Positions 1 to 8,862 of a stretch of DNA of 57,701 bases are shown here, one piece after another. The DNA is taken from NCBI RefSeq assembly GCF_002355855.1, contig NZ_AP017659.1:1-57701 (forward strand), written 5' to 3'. The stretch comes from Sphingobium cloacae (GTDB lineage: Bacteria > Pseudomonadota > Alphaproteobacteria > Sphingomonadales > Sphingomonadaceae). Made by a program: the position numbers and the translations under genes. The notes below the pieces were generated by a model. The model saw only the letters and a list, made by a program, of their open reading frames with translations, searched no databases and was not told where the DNA came from. Each line of letters begins with the position of its first letter. Position 1 is the stretch's first letter.

Positions 1-657
1 TTGAAGGTCGCAGTTATTGACTTGGACACCCAAGGAAATGCCAGCTTCACCCTTGGCGAATATGATAGCGGAGCCTTGGCGAGCGGCCTTTTCGATGCCG
101 TGTCACAATTCGACCTGGCTAACGCCGGGGGGATCGCTGTCTTTTCCGCCGACGCGCGGTTGGCCGATCTTGAGAAACTAGATCTCGGTGCGGCTGCTGG
201 CGCGTTCAAGCGCAGTCTGGCCGTGATCGAGGCGGAAGGCTTTGACGTGTGCCTGATAGATACCCCCCCTTCCCTTGGGGTCCGAATGGCAGCGGCGTTG
301 CTATCGGCCGACTTCGCCGCCTCGCCCATCGAGCTTGAAGCCTACAGCTTGCAGGGCATTGAGAAGATGGTGACGACGATCGCCAATATCCGGCGCGCGA
401 ACCCGGCGCTGAAATTCCTTGGCATGATACCGAGCAAGGTTGATGGCCGGAATCCCCGTCACGGGCAGCACCTTGACGAACTGACCCGTGCTTATCCCCA
501 GTTGGTCATTCCGACGCCGATCGGGAACCGGAGCAGCGTTGCGGACGCGCTGGCGTCGGGCGTGCCGGTTTGGTCGATCAAACGGACTTCGGCGCGGAAA
601 GCGGCGCAGGAAATGCGAGCGATGGCCCGCCACATTCAGGAAAAGATGGAGATTTGA
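1..657 (+). CDS. parA: ParA/IncC-type partition ATPase, 3' part (gene crosses the window ends)
   Basis: Deviant Walker-type ATPase that segregates plasmid copies together with the adjacent ParB. The frame is already open at base 1 and opens with VAVIDLDTQGNAS, the Walker A' segment that normally lies about 40 residues into ParA; DTPPSLG at about residues 88-94 is the Walker B region. The P-loop half is missing here, but the last bases of the window encode GKTSTT and then the residues expected just before LKVAVID, so the gene most likely continues across a circular junction. The TTG at base 1 is therefore an internal Leu codon, not a start. The stop lies 2 bp before the parB start, indicating one operon. 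The partner resembles KorB, so the closest family is IncC/ParA of IncP-like plasmids. Confidence 0.85.
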   Translation: MKVAVIDLDTQGNASFTLGEYDSGALASGLFDAVSQFDLANAGGIAVFSADARLADLEKLDLGAAAGAFKRSLAVIEAEGFDVCLIDTPPSLGVRMAAALLSADFAASPIELEAYSLQGIEKMVTTIANIRRANPALKFLGMIPSKVDGRNPRHGQHLDELTRAYPQLVIPTPIGNRSSVADALASGVPVWSIKRTSARKAAQEMRAMARHIQEKMEI

Positions 658-659
658 CG

Positions 660-1682
660 ATGGCCGACAACACCGAGGACAAGAAGCCGGGCAAATCGTC
701 CACCAAAGCCGCGCAGAAGCCCGCGCAGAACGCGGGGCTAGGGTTGGAGGGGTTGGGCGACCTTTCGAGCCTCCTAGCCTCTCCTGCGGCCCCGGAGGGC
801 GGTTCTGGCGCTCCGCTCGAATTGGAGCTGGCGCTGATTGACGAAGACCCGAACCAGCCCCGCAAGCAGTTTGACGAAAATTCGCTGGCGGAAATGGCCG
901 AGACGATCAGGGAGCGCGGCGTGAAGACGCCTATTTCCGTTCGGCCCAATCCCAAGGTGGAGGGGCGCTATCTCATCAACCACGGCGCGCGCCGCTATCG
1001 CGCGTCCCTGTTGGCCGAGAAAGTGACAATTCCGGGCTTCATCGACCCGGATTATACCGAGGCCGATCAGGTCATTGAGAATTTGCAGCGGGACGCTCTC
1101 ACGGCCCGCGAGATTGCCGACTACATCGGCCGCGAGCTGGCCAACGGGAAAAAGAAGGGCGAGATTGCCAAGGCCATCGGGAAATCCCCGGCCTTTGTCA
1201 CGCAGCACGCGGCATTGCTCGATTTGCCGGAGCCGATCGCCAAGGCGTTCCAGAGCGGGCGTTGCAAGGACGTGACGTTGATCTATGACCTTGTGGGCCT
1301 CCACAAGAAGCATAGCGAGGGCGTTGCGCGCTGGCTGGCCGATGCCGATCAGGAGATTACGCGCGGATCGGTGCGGCTCTTCAAGGAGTTCCTTGAGTCC
1401 GGCTTGAGCGGCGAGGCCGAGGAGGAATCGGGCGACGACGAGGGCAACGGCGGCGCTAGTGACGACGCCGGGGCCGGAGAGGAGAAGGAACCGAAGGAGG
1501 AAGACCCGCTAAAGCTGAAAAAGGCCATTGTGCAGGTTTCTCATAACAAGCGCCCTGCCCGTCTGATCCTGAATAAGCGGCCCTCGCGCGATGGCGTGGC
1601 GTGGATCAAGTATGAAGACAGCGGCGAGGAAACCGAGGCCGATCTTGGAAAAGTGCAGCTTCTTGCGCTTCTTGAAGGATAG
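660..1682 (+). CDS. korB: ParB/KorB-family partition and repressor protein
   Basis: Centromere-binding protein of 340 residues, likely a KorB homologue that both partitions the plasmid and represses promoters carrying its operator. An acidic/Ala-rich N-terminus is followed by the ParB nuclease-like domain (DPNQPRKQFDENSLAEM, then INHGARRYRAS), a helix-turn-helix region (KKGEIAKAIGKSPAFVTQHAALL) and, after a long acidic linker, a C-terminal SH3-like KorB segment (VSHNKRPARLILNKRPS). The ATG at 660 is chosen because it follows the parA stop by 2 bp; the upstream in-frame codons overlap parA in another frame. A perfect KorB-type operator lies about 100 bp downstream. KorB versus plain ParB rests on the C-terminal domain and that operator. 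Confidence 0.88.
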   Translation: MADNTEDKKPGKSSTKAAQKPAQNAGLGLEGLGDLSSLLASPAAPEGGSGAPLELELALIDEDPNQPRKQFDENSLAEMAETIRERGVKTPISVRPNPKVEGRYLINHGARRYRASLLAEKVTIPGFIDPDYTEADQVIENLQRDALTAREIADYIGRELANGKKKGEIAKAIGKSPAFVTQHAALLDLPEPIAKAFQSGRCKDVTLIYDLVGLHKKHSEGVARWLADADQEITRGSVRLFKEFLESGLSGEAEEESGDDEGNGGASDDAGAGEEKEPKEEDPLKLKKAIVQVSHNKRPARLILNKRPSRDGVAWIKYEDSGEETEADLGKVQLLALLEG

Positions 1683-1705
1683 TCCCCTCCCCTGCCCAGC
1701 CTTAC

Positions 1706-1732
1706 AGGCCCCGCTTGTGCGGGGCCTTTTTT
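1706..1732 (+). terminator. Rho-independent terminator after parAB
   Basis: A 9-bp perfect stem (AGGCCCCGC / GCGGGGCCT) with loop TTGT is followed by a run of T. It lies 24 bp after the parB stop and should end the parAB transcript. Confidence 0.92.
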
Positions 1733-1777
1733 ATGGCGCGAGAGGTAAGAAAATCGGATATAGTGCAAGCTAGAAAT

Positions 1778-1790
1778 TTTAGCCGCTAAA
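1778..1790. promoter_or_regulatory. KorB operator (OB)
   Basis: TTTAGCCGCTAAA matches the 13-bp palindromic KorB operator of IncP plasmids (TTTAGCSGCTAAA, known from RK2) exactly. It sits 9 bp before the ATG of the next, truncated backbone gene. The gene just upstream encodes a KorB-like protein, so repression of the 1800 gene is the natural inference. Confidence 0.8.
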
Positions 1791-1799
1791 GGAACGGCC

Positions 1800-1943
1800 A
1801 TGCAGGACACGCCGATTGCAGACCCGGACAAGTTTTCGCTGGACGAGGGAACGGGCGACCCACAGGCCGACGCCGACCGGCTGTTAGACGAGGCGCGCAC
1901 TTGCTGGCTGGGGACCCAGAGGGTCGGAAGATGGGGCGTCTGA
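1800..1943 (+). pseudogene. 5' fragment of an unidentified backbone gene
   Basis: An ATG directly after the KorB operator opens a frame starting MQDTPIADPDKFSLDEG, acidic and soluble-looking. After roughly 33 residues it runs into sequence that, in another frame, encodes a dioxygenase small subunit, and it stops at 1941-1943. The likely junction is about 1890-1900. The operator context suggests a KorB-regulated plasmid gene; the family is not recognised. Confidence 0.5.
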
Positions 1944-2086
1944 TCCTGAGCCGCGGACACCAAGGCTTGCTGCCACGCGGTGCTGCCTATCGATTTCACG
2001 CCGAGCGTCCCGCCTGTCTGGTGATTCAGACCGTGGAAGGGCCGCTCACCGTCCAGAAATGGGCTGAGATCTGCCAAACCGTTTAA
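1892..2086 (+). pseudogene. Hydroquinone 1,2-dioxygenase small subunit, 5'-truncated
   Basis: About 62 C-terminal residues (DPEGRKMGRLILSRGHQGL ... TVQKWAEICQTV) look like the end of the cupin-type small subunit (HapC/PnpC/HqdA, normally about 160-170 residues). It lies 38 bp before the large subunit, the gene order known for two-subunit hydroquinone dioxygenases. The front 60 percent is replaced by plasmid backbone at about 1890-1900. A TTG at 1901 could start a short peptide, but the domain would be incomplete. The subunit assignment rests on position and on similarity recalled from the family. Confidence 0.65.
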
Positions 2087-2124
2087 CCATCTCTCCCTGT
2101 TAGAGCTTCCAAGAGGATTTCTCC

Positions 2125-3141
2125 ATGGCCATGGCAGAGGCAATGCAAAGCGCGGGGGCAAACGCGCTGACCCAAACCGAAATCTTGCCTATCGACAATC
2201 AAACTGGCTATCGTGCCTTCCAGGCTGGAAGTTTTGTCTTTCGCCGGGACGACTATTTCGCGCGCATCAGCTGGCCGGGCGGTACGCATACTATGCCCGT
2301 CGACATCTTTCTACGGGCTCTCATGCGAGATGTGGCTTGGGGCTTCTTCTATGGCGTCGTGAACTTCGACGACGTGATCGGCACAATTAACCATTACGGG
2401 GACGTAACCCTCTTCGCAGGGCGCTTCAACGACGCCTATCGCAATGCCGGACGGGACTTCGAGGAGCGCTTTGCAAGCGAGGCTTTGATGCCGCTGTTCA
2501 AGGCAATGATCAGCGATTGGACGAACGAGGGCTTCGACCCGTTCGCGGCCCCTATGGAGACCGGGCTTCCGTGGGGCTCAAAGAACGGCAACAACGATCC
2601 GGCGGTCAATCGCACGCGTGTCGCGGCACGAAGGATGGTTGGCTTACCCGGCGACACGCCGCTGCGCACAGATGAGAGTGGCTTCCCAGTAAATCGGATG
2701 TTTGCCGATGTGCCCACAGATGAACCTGTGATCGAGGCGGAGCCTGGTTTTGAAGACGAAGTGAGTGCCTACAACCTGTTCAACTATCTCGCCCGCTCGG
2801 ACGTGACCTGGAACCCGTCGGTCTGCTCGGTTGTCGGCGACAGTCTATTTTGCCCTACTTCAGAGGAGTTTACCTTACCCGTCGACCATGGGAACGACCG
2901 CTGCGAGTGGTTCATCACACTTTCGGACGAGATCGTTTGGGACATCAAGGACAAGGAGACCGGCAAGCCCCGCGCCAAGGTTGTCGCTAAAGCCGGAGAT
3001 GTTTCCTGCATGCCGGCCGATATTCGGCACAAGGGCTATGCTGACAAACGCGCAATGCTCCTGGTGTGGGAGAACGCCTCCCCGAAGATTCCGGAGCTGA
3101 TAACGCAAGGCAAAGCTCCCGTGGTTTCGGTCACCTTCTGA
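2125..3141 (+). CDS. hqdB: Hydroquinone 1,2-dioxygenase large subunit
   Basis: A 338-residue cytoplasmic protein matching the large subunit (HapD/PnpD/HqdB, about 38 kDa) of the Fe(II)-dependent two-subunit dioxygenase that opens hydroquinone to 4-hydroxymuconic semialdehyde. Length, an opening region with FQAGSFVFRRDDYFARI, and a C-terminal cupin-like stretch (AGDVSCMPADIRHKGY) agree with that family. AGAGGA at 2111-2116 precedes the ATG at a suitable distance; a second ATG lies 6 bp downstream. It is followed 63 bp later by an aldehyde dehydrogenase, the usual next enzyme. The gene looks complete, but the upstream partner subunit is truncated, so activity would need a small subunit from elsewhere. 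Sphingomonads use this enzyme in alkylphenol and bisphenol breakdown. Confidence 0.85.
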   Translation: MAMAEAMQSAGANALTQTEILPIDNQTGYRAFQAGSFVFRRDDYFARISWPGGTHTMPVDIFLRALMRDVAWGFFYGVVNFDDVIGTINHYGDVTLFAGRFNDAYRNAGRDFEERFASEALMPLFKAMISDWTNEGFDPFAAPMETGLPWGSKNGNNDPAVNRTRVAARRMVGLPGDTPLRTDESGFPVNRMFADVPTDEPVIEAEPGFEDEVSAYNLFNYLARSDVTWNPSVCSVVGDSLFCPTSEEFTLPVDHGNDRCEWFITLSDEIVWDIKDKETGKPRAKVVAKAGDVSCMPADIRHKGYADKRAMLLVWENASPKIPELITQGKAPVVSVTF

Positions 3142-3204
3142 GGCACCTTGCCGCCATAGCGCTGCCCCATCCGGCTCTTCCAAGAAACAGCGAGACATAG
3201 AACA

Positions 3205-4701
3205 ATGGCCAGGCTTGCCGATATCGATCCTGCGGGCATCCAGACCCGCCTCCTCATCGGCGGGCGCTGGGTTGACGGGGCCGGGGGCGGCGAGCTCGCA
3301 GTGATCAATCCCTATAACGGTGCAGAAATCTGCAAGATCGCCGAAGCGCGTGAGGAAGACGTCGACAGGGCAGTCGCTGCGGCCCAAGCTGCTGCGCCAG
3401 GATGGGCTCGGCTTGCGGCTCACGAACGGGGGCGGCTGCTGCTGAAACTGGCAGACGCTATCGAAGCGGACAAGGACTACCTGGCGCGCCTGGAGGCGAC
3501 CAACACAGGCCATCCCGTCCGCGACTGCCAGAACTTGGACGTCCCGCGTACCGTCCTCTGCTTCCGCTACTTCGGGGGCATGGCGGACAAACTCGAGGGC
3601 GCCGTGATCCCTGTGGACGCCGGCTTTCTGAACTATGTCGAGCGTGAGCCCATCGGGGTCGTCGGCCAGATTGTACCTTGGAACTTCCCACTCATGTTTG
3701 TGAGTTGGAAGCTCGGGCCGGCCCTTGCCGCTGGCAACACCGTGGTGATGAAGCCCTCAGAGATCACCCCGCTCTCGACCCTTCGCATTGGTGAGTTGAT
3801 CAAGGACGTCGGCTTTCCAGACGGCGTCGTGAACATTGTGCCAGGCTACGGTGGCACTGCTGGCCAGCGGATCGCCGACCATCCGCACATCGGCAAGATC
3901 TCTTTCACCGGTTCGACTGCGGTCGGACGAAGTATCGTCCGCGCCTCTGCCGGCAACCTCAAGAAGGTCCAACTCGAGCTCGGTGGGAAAGGTCCAAACA
4001 TCGTCTTCGAGGACGCGGTGATCCCCGCAGCAGTGGGCGGGTCAGCCTTTGGCATCTTCCATAACCAGGGCCAGGCCTGCATCGCGGCCTCCCGCCTGAT
4101 CCTCCATGAGAAGGTTGCCGACGCATTCCTCGAGAAGTTTATCAACCTGGCGCGGTCGATTCGCTTGGGAGACCCGCTCGACACCGAAACAGAAATGGGC
4201 CCTCTGACCTCTCGTCTCCACCACGAGCGGGTGCTGTCGTTTGTAGAGGTGGCACGCCAAGAGGGTGGAGAGATCCTCCTGGGCGGCAAGACGCCGGACC
4301 GCGACGATCTGAGGAACGGGTTCTTTATCGAGCCGACCGTCGTGCGGGCAGATCCCAGCCATCGGGTCCAGCAGGAAGAGGTCTTCGGGCCATTTGTTTC
4401 GGTAACAACGTTCCGAAACGATGAAGAGGCGCTCGCGATAGCTAATGGCACAGCCTACGGCTTAGGCTCGGGTCTCTGGACTCAAGACCTGGCGCGGGCT
4501 CACCGCTTTGCCAAGCGGTTGCACGCCGGGATGGTTTGGATCAACTCGTACAAACGCGTCCACCCGGCGTCACCGTTCGGCGGGGTCGGCGAGTCCGGCT
4601 ATGGGCGCGAAATGGGTTTCGAAGCGATGCGTGAATATACACAGCCTAAGTCAGTGTGGATCAATGTGGATGCGCCGATCCCCCCCTTTTATCCTCGCTG
4701 A
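3205..4701 (+). CDS. Aldehyde dehydrogenase, probable 4-hydroxymuconic semialdehyde dehydrogenase
   Basis: A 498-residue NAD(P)-dependent aldehyde dehydrogenase of full family length. Visible motifs are PWNFPL (about residue 155), ITFTGST-like SFTGSTAVG, the general-base segment LELGGKGPN (Glu near 262), the catalytic-Cys segment NQGQACIAAS, and EEVFGPF. Position directly after the hydroquinone dioxygenase large subunit suggests oxidation of 4-hydroxymuconic semialdehyde to maleylacetate, the role of HapE/PnpE. Maleylacetate reductase is encoded at 17.3-18.3 kb, which completes the route to 3-oxoadipate. The ATG at 3205 fits family N-termini. Substrate is inferred from context; the fold is certain. 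Confidence 0.85.
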   Translation: MARLADIDPAGIQTRLLIGGRWVDGAGGGELAVINPYNGAEICKIAEAREEDVDRAVAAAQAAAPGWARLAAHERGRLLLKLADAIEADKDYLARLEATNTGHPVRDCQNLDVPRTVLCFRYFGGMADKLEGAVIPVDAGFLNYVEREPIGVVGQIVPWNFPLMFVSWKLGPALAAGNTVVMKPSEITPLSTLRIGELIKDVGFPDGVVNIVPGYGGTAGQRIADHPHIGKISFTGSTAVGRSIVRASAGNLKKVQLELGGKGPNIVFEDAVIPAAVGGSAFGIFHNQGQACIAASRLILHEKVADAFLEKFINLARSIRLGDPLDTETEMGPLTSRLHHERVLSFVEVARQEGGEILLGGKTPDRDDLRNGFFIEPTVVRADPSHRVQQEEVFGPFVSVTTFRNDEEALAIANGTAYGLGSGLWTQDLARAHRFAKRLHAGMVWINSYKRVHPASPFGGVGESGYGREMGFEAMREYTQPKSVWINVDAPIPPFYPR

Positions 4702-5244
4702 TCGGGTTATGCATCTTGGAGCGGGACCTCAGAGCCCGTGGTGGCGCCCGCTCGCGGCTCGGCGCGCGCATTGCCGATGGGGCCGCGGCCGACCCGGTTC
4801 ACGGCAGCTACCAGCATGTGCCCAGCGACGATTCCGGCCGATAAGCGAATGCTGAGCCTCGCGCGAGAAGAGATATCAGCCTCGAGCCAGCCGCTCGATC
4901 ACGTCCGCTGGCATCCGAAGTCGCACGCCACCTTCAGCGACGCGCTCGCTGCGGTGCGACACGAACTCTGGACCTCGTCGAACTTCGCGACATCGCGGCA
5001 GGACGGCGACATGCAGAAAATCCCCGCCAACCTGCTCAACTGCTTGATGCTCGTCGCTTGCCGGCCACCCTAAAGCTGCAAAGCCGAGCTAAGAACCGGC
5101 CAGGCAGATTTGGGGGATTATTTGTATTTGGCTGCTTCGTTTCTCCCCCTTTACATATTTGCGCAGTGTAGCTATTTGCGCAGTGTAGCAATCATGAGTC
5201 GAGGCCCGTTCAAGAGAGCCATGAACATATTGGGGAGGAAAGCG
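4702..5244. other. Intergenic stretch with a possible transposase tail
   Basis: No convincing complete gene. At about 4890-5073 the plus strand encodes HVRWHPKSHATFSDALAAV ... MQKIPANLL, which resembles the C-terminal tail of a transposase; this is a weak, memory-based match. The 3' part carries a tandem 17-bp repeat and the ribosome-binding site of the TonB-dependent receptor. Confidence 0.35.
5156..5189. repeat. Perfect 17-bp tandem repeat upstream of the receptor gene
   Basis: TATTTGCGCAGTGTAGC occurs twice back to back (5156-5172 and 5173-5189), ending 55 bp before the receptor start. Two adjacent identical sites in a promoter region suggest an operator or activator site, though a simple slippage duplication is possible. 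Confidence 0.6.
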
Positions 5245-7697
5245 ATGCAAGGACGTAAGTTTTTTGCGGCATGTCTGGCGTGTTCGGCGCTGGCGCTGCC
5301 GGGTGGTGCGTGGGCGCAGGCGCAGGCGGTGGCGGCGCAGCCCGATGGATCGCGGATCGACGAGATCATCGTCACCGCCAACAAGCGCGAGCAGAATCTG
5401 AGCAAGGTCGGTGCGGCGGTCGCGGCCTTCAGCGGCGGGGATCTTGCGGCGGCGCGCGTTACCAGCGTGGCGGACCTGCCGAACGTCACGCCCGGGCTGG
5501 CCTATACGGTCACCGCGAACGCCACGCCGGTCTACACGCTGCGCGGCGTCGGCTTCTATGAGGCCTCGCTGGCTGCCTATCCGTCTGTCAGCCTGTACAT
5601 GGACCAGGCGCCGCTGCCCTTGCCGATCATGGCCTCGCTCAGCCTGTTCGATCTCGAGCGCGTCGAGGTGCTCAAAGGGCCGCAGGGCACGCTGTTCGGC
5701 AACAACGCCACCGCTGGCGCGATCAACTTCATCGCCGCCAAGCCGACCGACCAGTTCGCGGCCGGGCGACGTTCGGCTATTCGCGGTTCAACACCTTCGA
5801 GACCGAGGGCTTCGTCTCCGGTCCGCTCGCCGACGGGCTGAACGCGCGGCTTGCCGTGCGCGCCGAGAACGGCGATGGCTGGCAGCGCAGCGTCAGCCGC
5901 CCCGGGGACAAGCTTGGCAAGAAGGACAACATCGCCGGGCGCTTCCTCGTCGACTGGCGCGCCGCAGACCGGCTGAACTTCTCGCTCAACGTCACCGGAT
6001 GGCGCGATCAGAACGATCCGCAGGCACCACAACTGACGCGGGCTGCGTTTCCAAACCCGCCAGGCTCGGTCGGGCTGGGCGGCGTGGTGCCCGCCGATCT
6101 GCCGATCTTCGCCCAGGCGCCCATTCCGGAGGGCAAGGCGCGACTGGCGGACTGGAGCGTGGGTTCCTCGCTCGTGGGGGCCTCGCTGCGGCCCTTCAAC
6201 GACAACAAGTTCTGGTCGGCAGCGCTGCGCACGGACTTCGACGTGACCGAGGCAATCCAGCTGACCTCGCTGACCTCCTACAACCGCTTCAAGATGAACA
6301 GCACGGCCGACTTTGACGGCTCGCCGCTCGTGGTCACACAGTATGACAATCATCGCGGGAGCATCAAAAACTTCAACCAGGAGCTGCGCCTCTCCGACGA
6401 TGACGGCGCCTTCCGCTGGGTCGTGGGTGCCAACTACGAGGACACGAAAACCGGCGAACTGTACGATGCAGACACCTGGGATTCCAGTTCAGCCGCGCTC
6501 AATGGTGCCACGACCAATCGGACTGACAACTTTCAGCGCATGCGCAACTATGCCGGGTTCGGCAATGTTGAGTTCGACGTGGTAGATCGTGTGACGCTGA
6601 AGGGCGGCATACGACAATCACGCGCGGAACGCTCAAGCAACGGGGCTGTCTACACCGTGCCTGGCGCTGATCATTATCCGGGCATCCCCTATTCCTATAC
6701 CGAGTTCTTCAACATCGTTTACGGGTTGATCTACGGGCCGGGAACGGTGCCGCCGATCCAGCCCGGCCAGTCTCTCGTTCTCGACACCCGGCTCAACCCG
6801 GATGGCACCCCGGTCGATCCTGGCACCTATCTGACGACGGGTCGCTTCTTCGGCAAGCTCAACGAGGACAGCACGTCGTGGAGCGTCGGCGCCGACTTCA
6901 GGCTCAGCGACGATGCGCTGCTCTATGCCAACGTCAGGAAGGGCTACAAGTCAGGCAGCTTCCCGGCGATCACCGGGGCCATCTTCGATGCGTTGCTCCC
7001 GGTGACGCAGGAGTCGCTGCTCGACTATGAGGCGGGGTTCAAGCTCAGCCTGATGGAGCGGATGATCTCGCTGTCGGGGGCAGCCTTCTACTATGACTAC
7101 AAGGACAAGCAGCTGCTGACGAAGTTCGTCGATCCGGTCTTCGGGCTGCTCGACCGCCTGCAGAATGTCCCGAAGTCCAGGGTGAAGGGCGCCGAGCTCG
7201 AGCTCTCGGTTCGTCCCAGCCGGCAGCTCGAGCTGAGCGGGTCGGTGCTGTACCTCGACGCCAAGGTCAAGGACTATAACGGCGTGATCGGCGAGCAGGT
7301 CGTCGGCGGCCTGCGCCAGCCGGTGCTCGCCTCGTTCGAAGGCGTCGCGCTGCCCTTCTCGGCGAAATGGCAATATTCGGTCCGCGCCGAGCTGACGCAG
7401 CCGCTGTCGGGCGAGCTCGAGGGGTTCGTCAACGCCAGCGTGCACGGGCAGAGCAAGTCCTACTCGACGTTGGCGCTCACCGCGCAGTCGCGCGCCGACT
7501 ATCTGATCGACGGCTATGCGCTGGTCGACGGCGCCATCGGCGTGAAGACCACCGACGAGCGCTGGCGCCTCACCCTCTGGGGCAAGAACATCTTCAACAA
7601 ATATTACGTGACCAACCGCTACCTCCCATATGACTCATACGTGCGCTACGCGGGACGTCCGGCGGAATATGGCGTCACCGCCGCCTTCCGCTACTGA
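5245..7697 (+). pseudogene. TonB-dependent outer-membrane receptor with one frameshift
   Basis: About 817 residues in two frames. The first part starts MQGRKFFAACLACSALALP, a signal peptide ending near AWAQAQ, then a TonB-box-like region (DEIIVTANKREQNL) and the plug domain (LKGPQGTLFGNNATAGAINF). The barrel follows in the second frame and ends in a terminal aromatic (ATYRY-like TAAFRY), as needed for outer-membrane assembly. The break lies at about 5767, where GCCGGGCGACG would keep frame with one more G. GGGGAGGA at 5232-5239 fixes the ATG at 5245. Such receptors import aromatic or other ligands; the neighbours suggest uptake of the cluster's substrate. The shift may be a real mutation or a sequencing error. 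Confidence 0.88.
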
Positions 7698-7707
7698 GCC
7701 TGCCCGG

Positions 7708-7741
7708 CCGGCGGCGCTGGCGCAAGCCCCAGCGCCGCCGG
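7708..7741 (+). terminator. Strong GC hairpin after the receptor gene
   Basis: A 13-bp perfect stem (CCGGCGGCGCTGG / CCAGCGCCGCCGG) with an 8-nt loop begins 10 bp after the receptor stop. There is no T tract, so it may act as a 3' stabiliser or a weak terminator. Confidence 0.5.
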
Positions 7742-7794
7742 CTGAGCCGCCGTCGAGGCTGCCGAGGAGCGCGACCGAAAGAAGGGACGCCCAT

Positions 7795-7989
7795 ATGCGC
7801 GAAGACGTCGAGGAAAGACCTGTAGTGATCGGCAGCGGCCCCGTCGCCAACCGGTTCGCCGAGCGGGGCGCAAAGGCAGGCTGGTCGGTGGAGCGTGCTT
7901 ACCTCTATCGTTCTGACTGCCCGGCCGGCGTCGCTCCGCTTAGAGGCTGCCTCGAAATGGCTCTGCAACGAGGAGGGCGATCAGGGTGA
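7795..7989 (+). pseudogene. Possible N-terminal fragment of a nucleotide-binding oxidoreductase
   Basis: A 64-residue frame begins MREDVEERPVVIGSGPVANR, with a GxGPxxxxF pattern like the dinucleotide-binding start of FAD/NAD enzymes. After about 35 residues similarity to anything recognisable ends and a stop follows. GAAGGGA precedes the ATG. It may be the remnant of an oxidoreductase once in the catabolic operon. The call is tentative. Confidence 0.3.
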
Positions 7990-8039
7990 TATGCTCTAAT
8001 GGGATGCTGAGATCAACTGTGTTATAGGAGAGGATGAAA

Positions 8040-8426
8040 ATGAGCGAACAACATGACGTCGAGGCGAACCGGGAACTGGTGCTTCGCTTCTACCAGGCAC
8101 TTGAAAGGGGTGACTTCAGCCTGGAGGGCATCCTGTTCGATGAAAGCTATAAACAGCATAGCGTGATGGCTGGGGACGGCGTTAAGGGGCTAAAAGAAAT
8201 GGCCGCTTGGATGGCCAAGGAATGGCCGGACCGCAAGTTGACAATCCATCAGACGATTTGCGAAGGCGACAAGGTCGCCTGCCACGTTCATTTCGAGCGT
8301 TGGCCTGGTGATCCCGGTCTTGCTGCGGTCGACATCTTCCGGGTGGAAAACGGGAAGGTTGTCGAACATTGGGACGTGGTCCAAGAGATCCCAACGGAAT
8401 TCAAGCACAACAATGGGATGTTCTAA
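8040..8426 (+). CDS. SnoaL-like (NTF2-fold) protein
   Basis: A 128-residue protein of the SnoaL-like/NTF2 superfamily. It shows the opening helix (NRELVLRFYQALERGD), the central YKQHSVMAGDGVKGLKEM pattern and the terminal strand pattern DIFRVENGKVVEHWDVVQ typical of the family. GGAG at 8027-8030 favours the ATG at 8040; the ATG at 8034 would leave a spacer of only 3 nt. Members act as isomerases, cyclases or binding proteins. In this place it could serve the aromatic pathway or be unrelated. It appears intact and is the last recognisable gene before the IS block. Confidence 0.75.
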   Translation: MSEQHDVEANRELVLRFYQALERGDFSLEGILFDESYKQHSVMAGDGVKGLKEMAAWMAKEWPDRKLTIHQTICEGDKVACHVHFERWPGDPGLAAVDIFRVENGKVVEHWDVVQEIPTEFKHNNGMF

Positions 8427-8862
8427 GAGGAGGACAGGGAATCTTGCCACGAAGTGGACCTCGTTGGTGTAGATGACCGCCTAGATGCCGTTGTCTAATC
8501 GCGCTCCAATGATCAAGCCGTTGTTGCAGCGCTCAGCATCTGCCGCCTTCTCGATCGAGCAGGCTGCAGTCGGACTGACCATGATTACGATCGCCGCTGT
8601 TGGATACGCCAAAGATCGTTTGCCGGGAGCACGGTTGTCTGCGCGGTCGATACCTGATCGCCGCATGATGGGTCTACGCGGGCGGGTCTTCCAAGGTAAT
8701 GGACGCAGTCGCGGCGGGCGAAGGCGTGACTGCAACGGTATCAGCGGAATGACCCGACCTGCGTCCCGGCGGGGACGTCGCAACGCATCTCCAAGGGGAT
8801 GCGATCTGGCGAGCTGAGCTGTCTACCTCATCAGCTGGGCTCCGCTGCCTGGCGTCTGAGGC
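8427..8862. other. Intergenic region, nothing recognised
   Basis: 436 bp between the SnoaL-like gene and the IS110 transposase. No frame shows a recognisable protein, and no repeats or hairpins stand out. It probably holds degraded sequence plus the outer end of the IS110 element, whose borders cannot be set by eye because IS110 elements lack long inverted repeats. Confidence 0.5.

Noticed and set aside
570..659. N-terminal extension of parB by 30 residues
   Set aside because: These codons overlap parA; the ATG at 660 lies 2 bp after the parA stop, as usual in parAB operons.
5577..6353. 258-codon minus-strand frame within the TonB-dependent receptor
   Set aside because: Shadow of the receptor gene; Arg/Ala/Val-rich with no recognisable motif.
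8485..8817. 110-codon frame between the SnoaL-like gene and IS110
   Set aside because: Arg-rich translation without motif, no good ribosome-binding site, and an equally long frame on the other strand.
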